A program made the translations under genes and the position numbers. From NCBI RefSeq assembly GCF_004365705.1, contig NZ_SOBN01000001.1, forward strand, positions 1,752,555 to 1,816,554: a stretch of 64,000 nucleotides of DNA, read 5' to 3'. The stretch comes from Streptomyces sp. 846.5 (lineage in GTDB: Bacteria; Actinomycetota; Actinomycetes; Streptomycetales; Streptomycetaceae). The stretch's first letter is position 1. The number at the start of each line of letters is the position of its first letter. This document shows positions 26,351 to 34,393 of this stretch, one piece after another. The notes beneath the pieces were generated by a model. That model was not told where the DNA came from. It saw nothing but the letters and a program-made list of their open reading frames with translations, and ran no database searches.

Positions 26351-27999
26351 CCTCGGTGCTGACCGGCATAGCCGTCGGCACCGGCAGCGCCACCGGGCCG
26401 GTGGCGCGAATGGCCCCGATGCCGCCACTGCCCGAACCCCGCACTGTCGTCGACACGGCAGCCGAGGCGGAGGCCGCCCTCGCGGCGCTGCGCGACGTGG
26501 TCGCGGACCTGGAGTCGCGCGCGCGGACGGCCGGAGGCGCCGCCGCTGAGGTCCTGGAGGCCCAGGGCATGATGGCGGCGGACCCGGTACTCGCCGAGCG
26601 CGTGGAGAAGCTGGTCCATGAGGGCCGTGACGGCGCCCACAGCCTGGACGCCGCCTTCGGCGAGTTCCGCGCCGCGCTGGAAGCGGCGGGCGGGTACTTC
26701 GCCGAACGTACCGCGGACCTGGACGACCTGCGCGACCGTGCCGTCGCCCGGCTGCTGGGGCTGCCCATGCCCGGACTGCCCACGCCCGGCCATCCGTTCG
26801 TCCTGGTCGCCGAGGACCTCGCGCCCGCCGACACCGCGCTGCTCGACCCGACGCAGGTCCTGGCCCTGGTCACCGGGCGCGGCGGGCCGACCAGCCACAC
26901 CGCCATCCTGGCCAAGGCTTTGGGCCTGCCGGCCGTGGTCGGCTGCGGCGACACGGCCGCCCTCACCGAAGGACGCCTGGTCCTCGTCGACGCCGCAGCC
27001 GGCACGGTCCAGCTCGATCCCGCCCCCGAGGCGGTGGCCTCCGCCGCCGCCCGCGAACAGCAGCGACGCGAACGCGCCGGCCGAGTCCACGGCGCGGGAC
27101 GCACGGCCGACGGCCACCCGGTCAAACTCCTCGCCAACCTCGGTGCGCTGCAGGAGCTTTCGAGCGCCGGGTCGGCCGACTGCGAGGGCGTGGGCCTGTT
27201 CCGCACCGAATTCCTCTACCTGGACCGGGCGGAGGCACCCGGCCTGGCCGAGCAGACGGCCGCCTACCGTCAGGTCTTCGACGCCTTCGCCGGACGCCGG
27301 GTCGTGGTCCGCACCCTGGACGCGGGAGCCGACAAACCGCTTCCCTTCGCGAACGCCGACGACGAGCAGAACCCGGCGCTCGGCGTGCGCGGGCTGCGCA
27401 CAGCAGCCCGCAACCCCGAACTGATCGACACTCAACTCGCCGCTGTCGCAGCCGCGGCAGCGGCGAGCAGCGCGGAGGTGTGGGTGATGGCGCCGATGGT
27501 GTCGGTGCCCCGTGAGGCGGCGGACTTCGCAGCACGGGTCCGCGCACACGGGCTGTCGGTCGCCGGAGCCATGGTGGAGGTCCCTGCGGCCGCGCTGCGC
27601 GCCGAGGCGATGGCCGACGCCTGCGACTTCCTCAGCATCGGCACCAACGACCTGGCCCAGTACACCTTCGCGGCGGACCGCACCCTCGGCTCCCTCGCCG
27701 AGCTGCTCGACCCCTGGCAGCCCGCCCTGCTGGACCTCGTCCGGATGACGGCGCAGGCGGGCGAACGGCGCGGCCGCCCGGTCGGCGTCTGCGGCGAAGC
27801 CGCAGCGGACCCACTGCTGGCCCTGGTCCTGGTCGGGCTCGGCGTGACCAGCCTCTCGGCCGCCCCGTCCTGCCTGGGCGAGGTGCGCGCCGCCCTGGCG
27901 GAGCGCACGCTGGAGGAGTGCCGGGCCCTGGCCGCCCTGGCCCTCGCCGCCGAGGACGCACAATCGGCTCGCGCGGCGGTGCTGGACCGCGCGGGCTGA
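26347..27999 (+). CDS. ptsI: PTS Enzyme I
   Basis: This is a 550-residue phosphoenolpyruvate-protein phosphotransferase. It has an N-terminal HPr-binding helical domain, the phosphohistidine domain with His184 in GGPTSHTAILAKALGLPAVVG, and a C-terminal PEP-binding barrel. The barrel carries GVGLFRTEFLYLDR, TLDAGADKP, MVEVPAAAL, SIGTNDLAQY and the catalytic GVCGEAAADP. The length is slightly short of the usual 560-575. It starts the phosphate relay PEP to EI to HPr to EIIA to EIIB to fructose. GTG 26347 overlaps the ptsH stop. It is the last gene of the operon. Confidence 0.95.
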   Translation: MTSVLTGIAVGTGSATGPVARMAPMPPLPEPRTVVDTAAEAEAALAALRDVVADLESRARTAGGAAAEVLEAQGMMAADPVLAERVEKLVHEGRDGAHSLDAAFGEFRAALEAAGGYFAERTADLDDLRDRAVARLLGLPMPGLPTPGHPFVLVAEDLAPADTALLDPTQVLALVTGRGGPTSHTAILAKALGLPAVVGCGDTAALTEGRLVLVDAAAGTVQLDPAPEAVASAAAREQQRRERAGRVHGAGRTADGHPVKLLANLGALQELSSAGSADCEGVGLFRTEFLYLDRAEAPGLAEQTAAYRQVFDAFAGRRVVVRTLDAGADKPLPFANADDEQNPALGVRGLRTAARNPELIDTQLAAVAAAAAASSAEVWVMAPMVSVPREAADFAARVRAHGLSVAGAMVEVPAAALRAEAMADACDFLSIGTNDLAQYTFAADRTLGSLAELLDPWQPALLDLVRMTAQAGERRGRPVGVCGEAAADPLLALVLVGLGVTSLSAAPSCLGEVRAALAERTLEECRALAALALAAEDAQSARAAVLDRAG

Positions 28000-28028
28000 C
28001 GCGGCGGGGCCGTCGCAGTCGGGCGGGG

Positions 28029-28559
28029 TCAGTCGCCGGGGCGCATGATCAGGCAGCTGCTGGTCGCCGTGGCGCAGACCCTGCCCGCGGCGTCCACCAG
28101 CCGGGCCTCGGCCAGCGCGGTACGGCGGCCGAGGTGGACCACGGAGCCCACCGCGGTGATCGCACCGGTGGCGACCGAGACCGGGCGCAGGAACTTCACC
28201 GAGAGGTCGAGACTGGTGTAGAAGACGCCGGCGGGGAGCCGGGTGTGCACGGCGCAGCCGCAGGCCGAGTCCAGCAGGGTGGCGAACACCCCGCCGTGCA
28301 CCGAGCCGATCGGGTTGTAGTGGAACTCCTTGGGCGTGAGCTTGAACTCGACACGGCCCTCGTCGAAGGAGATGCCGTCGAAGTCCAGGGTGTTGAGGAT
28401 CGGCGGCGGCGGGACCAGGCCCTGCTGCATCGCGGCGAAGAACTCCATCCCGCTGAGACCGGCGGCGATCCCGGCCGTCTCCATCGGATCGGACCAGCTG
28501 TACGCACGCTCCCGGACGGTCTGCGGCGTCTTCTCCGTCTGGTCGGTACCGGTCATCAT
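28029..28559 (-). CDS. PaaI-type acyl-CoA thioesterase
   Basis: This is a 176-residue hotdog-fold protein with the PaaI core YNPIGSVHGGVFATLLDSACGCAVHT, where HGG and the following Asp are the usual catalytic surface. A conserved VKFLRPV strand follows. Translation from ATG 28559 is preferred because GAGGGG lies 5 bases upstream; an in-frame start at 28604 is less likely. It is divergent from an HxlR regulator with under 100 bases between starts, which suggests regulated expression. It would hydrolyse a small or aromatic acyl-CoA; the substrate is unknown. Confidence 0.85.
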   Translation of the reverse strand: MMTGTDQTEKTPQTVRERAYSWSDPMETAGIAAGLSGMEFFAAMQQGLVPPPPILNTLDFDGISFDEGRVEFKLTPKEFHYNPIGSVHGGVFATLLDSACGCAVHTRLPAGVFYTSLDLSVKFLRPVSVATGAITAVGSVVHLGRRTALAEARLVDAAGRVCATATSSCLIMRPGD

Positions 28560-28654
28560 CGTGGCCCCTCGTTCGTCCGCTCGGTGTTCGGGCTGCACAG
28601 CCACGCTAGGCCAGCTGAGTTCCTCAATGCAACCCAGCTTGGTAGCATCACACC

Positions 28655-29152
28655 ATGAGCAGCAGCACGGGTTGGGCGGTTCCGGAGTACAGCGCCTTCG
28701 ACAGCGAGACCTGCTCGATCGCGCGCACGCTGGCGCTGGTCGGCGACCGCTGGACGCTGCTGGTGCTGCGCGACGTGGCGAACGGCGTCGGCCGCTTCGA
28801 CGACCTGACCTCGCACCTGGGCATCGCCCGCAATGTGCTGTCCAAGCGGCTTGCGGCCCTGGTCGACGCGGAGTTGGTGATCCGCTCCGCCTATCGGACC
28901 GAGGGCTCCCGCGAGCGCCACGAGTACCGCCTCAGCCGCGCGGGGCGGGAGCTGATGCCGATCCTGCTCGCCTTCATGGGCTGGGGCGACCGCCACCTCG
29001 CCGACCCGCAGGGTCCACCGGCGATCCCCGTCCACGCGGACTGCGGCGCGCCGGTGCGCGTGTCAGTGACCTGCGAGGCCGGCCACGACCTCGGCGACCG
29101 CCCACGGCTCCGGGTGCACCCCGGCCCGGGCAGCCGCCGACGGGAAGGCTGA
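28655..29152 (+). CDS. HxlR-family transcriptional regulator
   Basis: This is a 165-residue winged-helix regulator with the HxlR signature: CSIARTLALVGDRWTLLVLRDV at the N-terminus, FDDLTSHLGIARNVLSKRLAALVDAELV as the recognition helix, and YRLSRAGRELMPIL at the end of the domain. The C-terminal extension has a CGAPV...C pair that could sense redox or bind metal. It is divergent from the thioesterase gene and probably controls it. The 3' side opens onto the large inverted-repeat element. Confidence 0.9.
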   Translation: MSSSTGWAVPEYSAFDSETCSIARTLALVGDRWTLLVLRDVANGVGRFDDLTSHLGIARNVLSKRLAALVDAELVIRSAYRTEGSRERHEYRLSRAGRELMPILLAFMGWGDRHLADPQGPPAIPVHADCGAPVRVSVTCEAGHDLGDRPRLRVHPGPGSRRREG

Positions 29153-29200
29153 CGCGGGACGGTCGGGGTCGGGTGGTGCGGTGGTGCGGTGGTGCCCTGC

Positions 29201-29762
29201 GTGGTGCGGCCGAGCCCCCGTCCGGCAGAGGGTGCGGGGTGCGCGTTTGCTCCCGATGACTGACCGTCACTTCCATGGGGCGCGATGGTGTGCTGCGGGC
29301 CGGGGTGGCTCGCTGCGCTCGCGGCAACCACGAGGAGCGGGGAGGGCGGCGGGCGTGCGTTGCCGGGCCGCGGGCGGTGCCCTTCCGGCCGGGGGGGGTG
29401 GTTGGCGAAACGATTCTGCGGCCGGTGGCGTGGGGTTTTCGGGTCACTGGCTATACGTTCGGGTCACTCGTCCGACAGATGCTGTCCGTTATGTCGGATA
29501 TGCCCGAAATCGAGTGACCCCAAAGTAGGGTCAGTGACCCGAAACCCCGCGCCACCGGCCGCAGGAACGTTTCTGCAACCCCCACGCCCGCACCCGGCAA
29601 CGCACGCCCCATCACCCCCTCCGCTCCTCGTGGTTGCCGCGAGCGGAGCGAGCCACCCCAGCCCGCAACGAACCGTCGTGCCCCACGGAGGAGTACGGCG
29701 AGCCATCGGGAGCGAACACGCACCAGTCCGACGGCTGCTGGAAGGGGGCTCGGCCGCACGAC
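29201..29762. repeat. Large imperfect inverted repeat with about 250-270-bp arms
   Basis: The left arm (29201-29470) is the reverse complement of the right arm (29511-29762) with scattered mismatches and small gaps, around a core of about 40 bases. The best block (29301-29340 versus 29621-29660) matches at 38 of 40 positions. The inner ends are GGGTCACTCG (29461-29470) and CGAGTGACCC (29511-29520), and GGGTCAC words occur repeatedly around the centre. No transposase is present, and the several ORFs across it are mirror-image artefacts. It could be a non-autonomous mobile element, an extended hairpin RNA or a recombination site. The outer end starts after GTGGTGCG repeats (29174-29208). Confidence 0.85.
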
Positions 29763-30082
29763 AAACCCCGGACCTGACGGAGCAGTACCGCGAACAGGGA
29801 AACCTGGGGCGGGTGGTGCTGGTGTGACGGATGAGGCGATGCCGTCGCCCGAATGGTTCACGCCGGTGGCGCTATCGGGTGACGATCGCAGGCTGGTGAA
29901 TGGAGGCCGCGTCAGCGCGGGCTCCCGGCCAGGCGGTGGATTCCCCCCAACTGTCAAGCGGGGCAAAGGACTCCGCCGGGCGACAGAACCAGGTGGATCC
30001 CTCCTGACGGACCGTCAACCGATCCCGCCCTACAGGCGGCTCCATCCCATCCAGCACCACCCACCCACATCAGGAGGAATCT
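29763..30082. other. Intergenic stretch with no supportable gene
   Basis: About 320 bases lie between the inverted repeat and the truncated gene at 30083. Short ORFs exist on both strands but have neither ribosome sites nor recognisable motifs. The last 13 bases hold the AGGAGG site of the next frame. This may be decayed or rearranged sequence. Confidence 0.5.
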
Positions 30083-30256
30083 GTGGCACGCGCCATTTCC
30101 GCCAACGCCAACGAAGAACCGTCCGAACTCCACCCCCAGAGCGGTCCCGACGCGACCCAGGCTCCCCGCAACGACGCCGGACGGCTGCTGCGTACCATCG
30201 CCCTGCAGCGACCGGTCCCGGAGCTGCTGCAGTTGGTGACACGGGGCCTTTGCCAG
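30083..30256 (+). pseudogene. Truncated gene resembling the Streptomyces 'LLRTIALQRPV' repeat family
   Basis: GTG 30083 follows a strong AGGAGG. The first 55-58 codons give a coherent N-terminus (acidic, then GRLLRTIALQRPVPELLQLVT). From memory this matches the start of a Streptomyces protein family in which that module is repeated many times (RPVxEVxxLVxLL). After about 30256 the frame becomes incoherent and runs into the next gene, so the rest of the protein is missing. The break near the big inverted repeat suggests a rearrangement. The family assignment is tentative; the end coordinate is an estimate. Confidence 0.5.
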
Positions 30257-30362
30257 CTCCCAAGGTGCACGACCCCCGGAGCGTCGGTCGCGCGCAGCGA
30301 CAGCGTCACGCGGAGAATGGTCGGGAACGGGAACCGTCTACGGTCGAACGAAGGAGTCCGCC

Positions 30363-30956
30363 ATGGCGACCGCCCTCCGCCTCGCGCAGAACCAGGATGC
30401 CGACGCGCTGCTCAGTCGCAGCCCCCTGGCGGCGCTGATCGGCATGCTGCTGGACCAGCAGGTGCCGATGGAGTGGGCGTTCAGCGGCCCGTACACGCTG
30501 CTGGAGCGTCTCGGCGGCGACGACCTGGACGCGCACCTGATCGCGGCCTACGACCCGGACGCGTTCGCGGCGCTGTGCGCGCTGAAGCCGGCGGTGCACC
30601 GCTATCCCGGTGCGATGGCCAAGCGGATCCAGCAGCTGTGCGCGTTCCTGGACGAGCACTACGACGGTGACGCGACCGCAGTGTGGCGGGACGCCGGCAG
30701 CGGGCCGGAGCTGCTCGACCGGTTGGTCGGCCTGCCGGGCTTCGGCAAGCAGAAGGCACAGATCTTCCTTGCCCTGCTCGGCAAGCAGCTCGGCGTCCGG
30801 CCCAAGGGCTGGCGCGAGGCGGCTGGGCCCTACGGGGAGAAGGGCAGCTTCCGCTCCGTCGCGGACATCACCGGGCCGGAGTCGCTGGACCAGGTCCGGG
30901 CCTTCAAGCAGGCGGCGAAGGCAGCAGCCAAGGCGGCCAAGGCCGCCAAGGCGTAG
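30363..30956 (+). CDS. HhH-GPD-type base-excision DNA repair protein
   Basis: This is a 197-residue helix-hairpin-helix glycosylase-fold protein. The N-terminal SRSPLAALIGMLLDQQVPMEWAF is the family start, and the hairpin is LVGLPGFGKQKAQIFLALLGKQLG (about residues 121-144). SVADITGPESLDQVRAF includes the Asp expected at the catalytic position of the superfamily. The tail is a Lys/Ala-rich helix like those on actinobacterial DNA-binding proteins. It probably removes a damaged base; the lesion is unknown. ATG 30363 is preceded by GAAGGAG. Confidence 0.85.
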   Translation: MATALRLAQNQDADALLSRSPLAALIGMLLDQQVPMEWAFSGPYTLLERLGGDDLDAHLIAAYDPDAFAALCALKPAVHRYPGAMAKRIQQLCAFLDEHYDGDATAVWRDAGSGPELLDRLVGLPGFGKQKAQIFLALLGKQLGVRPKGWREAAGPYGEKGSFRSVADITGPESLDQVRAFKQAAKAAAKAAKAAKA

Positions 30957-30982
30957 CGCGCGGCACCTGCGCCCACCGCCGC

Positions 30983-32215
30983 TCAGTGCAGGGCCACTCG
31001 GCCCGCCTCGCGGTGGACGCGGTCCAGGAGGGCGGCGTAGGAGGCGACCATGCGGGTGCGACTGAAGCGCTCGCGGCTGTTGGCCAGGAACGGGGCGAGC
31101 TCCGTGCGGCGGGCCGCCGCCTCGGACCAGGCGGCGGCGATCGCCTCGGGGTCGGGCTGGGTGACGAAGCCGTGCCCGGCCACGATCGACACGCAGTCGC
31201 CCACGTCGGTGGCGACCGGGACGGCGCCGCACATCATGCCCTCGATCAGGCACAGCGGGGCGGCCTCCCCGTTGGACGAGGTGAGCGACACCACGTCGGC
31301 GGCCGCGTAGACGGCCTCCATGTCCAGGCGCACGCCGAGCAGCGACAGCCGTCCGGCCAGCCGGGGCCGGTCCGCGAAGGCCGCCGCGATGTCGGCGAGC
31401 AGCCCCGGGTTCTCGGCGGTCATCCCGGCCCCGCAGAGCAGCAGTCGTGCGCGGGGCTCGCGCCGCAGGTAGGCGCGGGCGGCCCGGAGGAACAGCGGCA
31501 CGTTCTTCATCTCGGCGTAGCGGGCGGCAAAGACGATCACCGGGGCGGTCGGCGGGATCCGCAGCGACGCCCGCAGCAGTACCCGGCGGACCGGGTCCGG
31601 CCGGAACCGCAGCAGGTCCACCCCGTTGGGGATGACGTGCATCAGCCCGGCCGGGACGCCGGCCGCCACATAGGCGTCCCGGGTGGACTCCGCGCAGCAG
31701 ACGCAGGCGGCGACCCGGCCTGCGGCGACGGCGGCCCGCAGGTCGTCCAGGGCCGGTCCCTGGTTCTCCGGGTCGGAGCGGTGCAGGCAGACCACCACCG
31801 GGCGGTGCGCGGGGACGGCCTGGTTGAGCAGGCCGAGGGGCTGCTCCTTCAGCGAGAGCACGACGTCGGCCTCGGCGGCCAGACGGGCGGTGGCGGCCAG
31901 CTCCGCCGTGCTGAACTGCGGACCTGCTGTGGACTGCGGACCTGCTGTGGACTGCAGCCCGCCGCCCGGGTCCGCGTGCCGGTCCAGCGAGGTGACCGGC
32001 ACGCCGGCGGCGGTCAGCCTGGCGTAGCAGGCGTCGTCCTCCATCCGCTGGCGGGTCGCCTCGCGGTGCATCTCGCCGTGGATGCTCAGCACGCTGTGGC
32101 GCTGGCCGCCGCCCTCGTGCAGTCCGATCACGGCGTCGGTGTGCAGCATCCGGGCCCCGCCGGAGAAGAACCCCTCGTAGACCGACAGCACACGCAGTCT
32201 GTCCTTCTCCTGCAC
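30983..32215 (-). CDS. Family 4 glycosyltransferase (GT-B fold)
   Basis: This is a 410-residue glycosyltransferase. It has the GT4 C-terminal nucleotide-sugar site: IPNGVDLLRFRP, VIVFAARYAEMKNVPLFLRAA, and the EX7E-like EAAPLCLIEGMMCGAVPVATDVG near residues 318-340. The N-terminal half has YEGFFSGGARMLHTDAVIGL, typical of glycan-building GT4 enzymes. There is no signal peptide, so it is cytosolic or membrane-associated. The start is GTG 32215. An 18-bp tandem duplication (31915-31950) repeats a six-residue segment near residue 95. Donor and acceptor are unknown, and there are no other polysaccharide genes nearby. Confidence 0.88.
   Translation of the reverse strand: MQEKDRLRVLSVYEGFFSGGARMLHTDAVIGLHEGGGQRHSVLSIHGEMHREATRQRMEDDACYARLTAAGVPVTSLDRHADPGGGLQSTAGPQSTAGPQFSTAELAATARLAAEADVVLSLKEQPLGLLNQAVPAHRPVVVCLHRSDPENQGPALDDLRAAVAAGRVAACVCCAESTRDAYVAAGVPAGLMHVIPNGVDLLRFRPDPVRRVLLRASLRIPPTAPVIVFAARYAEMKNVPLFLRAARAYLRREPRARLLLCGAGMTAENPGLLADIAAAFADRPRLAGRLSLLGVRLDMEAVYAAADVVSLTSSNGEAAPLCLIEGMMCGAVPVATDVGDCVSIVAGHGFVTQPDPEAIAAAWSEAAARRTELAPFLANSRERFSRTRMVASYAALLDRVHREAGRVALH
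31915..31950. repeat. 18-bp tandem duplication inside the glycosyltransferase gene
   Basis: ACTGCGGACCTGCTGTGG occurs twice in a row (31915-31932 and 31933-31950), adding six residues to a linker without changing the frame. Confidence 0.9.
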
Positions 32216-32349
32216 CCCGTCACCGCCGTTCTGTACGCAACCGGTCCGCGAAAATCACGGGCCAGCCGCCATCAGGACTCATCGAGCTTGCCGGTCTGTG
32301 ACGAACGTGTTGCCGACATATAAAAGGTCGGTGAGCGGACTCCGTTCTT

Positions 32350-32361
32350 GATTGATCAATC
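32350..32361. promoter_or_regulatory. AT-rich palindrome GATTGATCAATC
   Basis: This is a perfect 12-bp palindrome in the AT-richer gap between the glycosyltransferase start (32215, minus) and the end of the next minus-strand gene (32363). It could be an operator for the glycosyltransferase gene; no regulator is adjacent. Confidence 0.4.
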
Positions 32362-32362
32362 G

Positions 32363-33295
32363 TCAGTTCAGGTGTCGGTCACGCAACTGGAGGGCGAACC
32401 GGCCGGTAAATCCGGCGATCCGGTCGGCCACCTCCGACGTCGCGAGTCCGGCGAAGGCGCCCCAGGTGCGGACCCAGTACTCCAGGGTGACCAGGGTGGT
32501 GATCACGGCCTGGACGGTGGTGGAGGGCTGCGACTCCAGGCGTCCCCAGCCGCCGCTGCCCGGGACGGGGCCGCCGTTGGCTGCGGCGGCCCAGGTGCGG
32601 CTGTGCGCGGCGGCGGACAGGACTGTGTAGACCCCCAGGCTGGCGTTGGCGGGCAGGAGCTTCCCGATGGTCCGGGTGAGGTTCACCCCGGTCTCGTCCA
32701 GGGTGGTGCGTTCGAGCCGGAGCGCCAGCGGATGGCCGCGGCGGTCCTCCAGCAGGCTGATACCGGCCCGGTCGAAGGTCTCGACCATCTCCCGTCGGCG
32801 CGCCAGCGCACCGGTCGCGTCCTGCGGCGAGACCGCGGTGGTCAGATCCACCTCATAGGCCGCCTCGGTGGCCCAGAGCCCGGCGGCGCGGGCCAGTCGG
32901 ACGGTCAGCGGCTCGGAACTGTCCTGCAGGTGGAACGCCAGCGCCGCGGCCTCCAGGACGGCCCTGGTGAGCGTCACCGGGGGGAAGGCCGGCGGCTGCC
33001 GGGTCAACAGCCCGGCCAGCGCCTCGACATGGCCGCGGGCGTCCTCCCAGGCGAAGTTGGTGCGGACGGTGCCGGTGCGGTAGACACGGGTGCGGGCGTC
33101 GGCGACCGCGGTCGGCATCCGCCGGATCTCGTCGAGGTCCACCTGGAAGGCCGACTGGTCACCGCTCGCCCGGTGCAGCACCGCATCTGCCGTCTCCAGC
33201 GCCGCGAGCAGCGCGGCCCGGGCGTCGGCGAGCAACTCTTCCGACCACGCCAGATTCGGGACAGAGGACTTCGGTTGCGGAGAAGTTGTGTCCAT
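32363..33295 (-). CDS. Hypothetical protein, 310 residues, mostly helical
   Basis: I do not recognise this family. The protein is soluble and Ala/Arg/Leu-rich with long predicted helices. Notable segments are SGDQSAFQVDLDEIRRMPTA, RTNFAWEDARGHVEALAGLL and YTVLSAAAHSRTWAAAANG, the last with a His-Ser motif reminiscent of HEPN-like or DUF-type helical bundles. ATG 33295 is preferred; an upstream in-frame start at 33370 gives a Cys-rich, unlikely N-terminus. It stands alone between the glycosyltransferase and the divergent DUF4232 lipoprotein. Confidence 0.6.
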   Translation of the reverse strand: MDTTSPQPKSSVPNLAWSEELLADARAALLAALETADAVLHRASGDQSAFQVDLDEIRRMPTAVADARTRVYRTGTVRTNFAWEDARGHVEALAGLLTRQPPAFPPVTLTRAVLEAAALAFHLQDSSEPLTVRLARAAGLWATEAAYEVDLTTAVSPQDATGALARRREMVETFDRAGISLLEDRRGHPLALRLERTTLDETGVNLTRTIGKLLPANASLGVYTVLSAAAHSRTWAAAANGGPVPGSGGWGRLESQPSTTVQAVITTLVTLEYWVRTWGAFAGLATSEVADRIAGFTGRFALQLRDRHLN

Positions 33296-33540
33296 GCCAC
33301 AGCACGCTAGGGCGTCCCACCTGGTCTTGCAGCCCTTTCCGCGCAACCCGGCACACCGCAGTCCCGACACCCGGGTCGTCTGGACATGTCACGAAGCGTC
33401 CACTCGACTGTCACAGCCGTGTCCGGGTGTCCCGTACCTGGCAACTGCGCTGGTGGCGGCCGGTGTCCAGCAGGACAGAAGGACGGACAGACGGAAGAGC
33501 CTGCTCGCCACGGGCAGGCACCGGTTCAGGAGGAGACACG

Positions 33541-34182
33541 ATGCGCGTTCGGAAGATCTCGGCAGTCGCCCTTGTCAGTGTGGCCGCCGGCCTCGCGCTC
33601 ACGGCCTGTGCCGGCACGGGCAGCACGGGCAGCGGGAGCGCCGCCGCCGGAGCTCCGAGCGCCGGCGCTTCCGCGGGCACCCCGACGGCGAGCCCCACCT
33701 CCGCGGGCAGCTCCTCCGGCGGCCAGGCCGCGACGGACCCGAGCGCCTCCGCCACCGCCGCGGCGGGAGCACCCGTCGCCGCTACCGCACCCGCCGTCTG
33801 CCGGACCGCGCAGCTGTCCTTCTCCGCCTCGGGCGGAATGGCGGAGGGCGAGGTGCTGATCAATCTCACCAACACCGGTTCCGCCAGCTGCACCATGCAC
33901 GGCTTCCCCGGCGTGGACCTCAAGGGCGCGGACGGCACGATCAGCGCGGCGCGCAGCAGCGTGGCCGTGCCCACCGTCGTCCTGCGGCCCGGCCAGGCCA
34001 CCCGCTTCACCCTGCACTACCCGCCGAACAACACCGGCGGCAGCGGCGTCACCTTCCACAGCCTGGTGGTCACGCCGCCCAACGAGACCCACTCCCACAC
34101 CATGTCACTGAGCATCAACATCCCCGTCGGCAGCAAGCCCGGCTCCGCCGTCACCGTCGACCCGGTCGGGGCGGGGAAGTAG
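33541..34182 (+). CDS. DUF4232 lipoprotein
   Basis: This is a 213-residue secreted lipoprotein with a signal and lipobox at about residues 1-22 (LALTACAG). It then has a long Ser/Gly/Ala/Thr-rich linker (about 25-85) and a C-terminal DUF4232 beta-sandwich with FSASGGMAEGEVLINLTNTG and CTMHGFPGVDL. The domain is common on the surface of actinobacteria and its function is unknown. ATG 33541 follows AGGAGACACG. It is monocistronic, with a strong terminator at 34193. Confidence 0.85.
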   Translation: MRVRKISAVALVSVAAGLALTACAGTGSTGSGSAAAGAPSAGASAGTPTASPTSAGSSSGGQAATDPSASATAAAGAPVAATAPAVCRTAQLSFSASGGMAEGEVLINLTNTGSASCTMHGFPGVDLKGADGTISAARSSVAVPTVVLRPGQATRFTLHYPPNNTGGSGVTFHSLVVTPPNETHSHTMSLSINIPVGSKPGSAVTVDPVGAGK

Positions 34183-34192
34183 TCCCTGCACG

Positions 34193-34224
34193 CTGCGCCG
34201 CCGACCGGACGGTCGGCGGCGCAG
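34193..34224 (+). terminator. 15-bp terminator after the DUF4232 gene
   Basis: Arms 34193-34207 and 34210-34224 (CTGCGCCGCCGACCG and its complement) are perfect with a 2-base nominal loop. Confidence 0.85.
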
Positions 34225-34324
34225 CGCTGTCGATCACTTCATGAACTGAAGACATCCGAACCGCCTTGGCCCACCTGCTTACAGACCATTGACGGTGCAC
34301 ACCCCAGCTGCTTGACTTCCCTCC

Positions 34325-34338
34325 TGAGAGCGCTCTCT
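34325..34338. promoter_or_regulatory. Second GAGAGCGCTCTC operator
   Basis: TGAGAGCGCTCTCT contains a perfect 12-bp palindrome (34326-34337) identical to the core of the site at 5853. It lies about 56 bases before the start of the secreted beta-helix gene, after TTGACG (34289) and TTGACT (34312) boxes, so it overlaps or follows the promoter. Confidence 0.72.
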
Positions 34339-34393
34339 TGTTGCTCAGGCAACACCCGCACCATCCTCCCCATCCACCACGCCAGGGAGAGCC

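Noticed and set aside
22699..27963. 1754-residue minus-strand ORF
   Set aside because: It is antisense to the intact fru-pts operon and typical of high-GC shadow frames.
29181..29827. Overlapping ORFs across the inverted repeat
   Set aside because: Similar peptides appear on both strands because the arms mirror each other; there is no ribosome site and no domain.
29285..29827. Possible riboswitch in the inverted repeat
   Set aside because: No known aptamer core was recognised and the element does not directly precede an intact gene on either strand.
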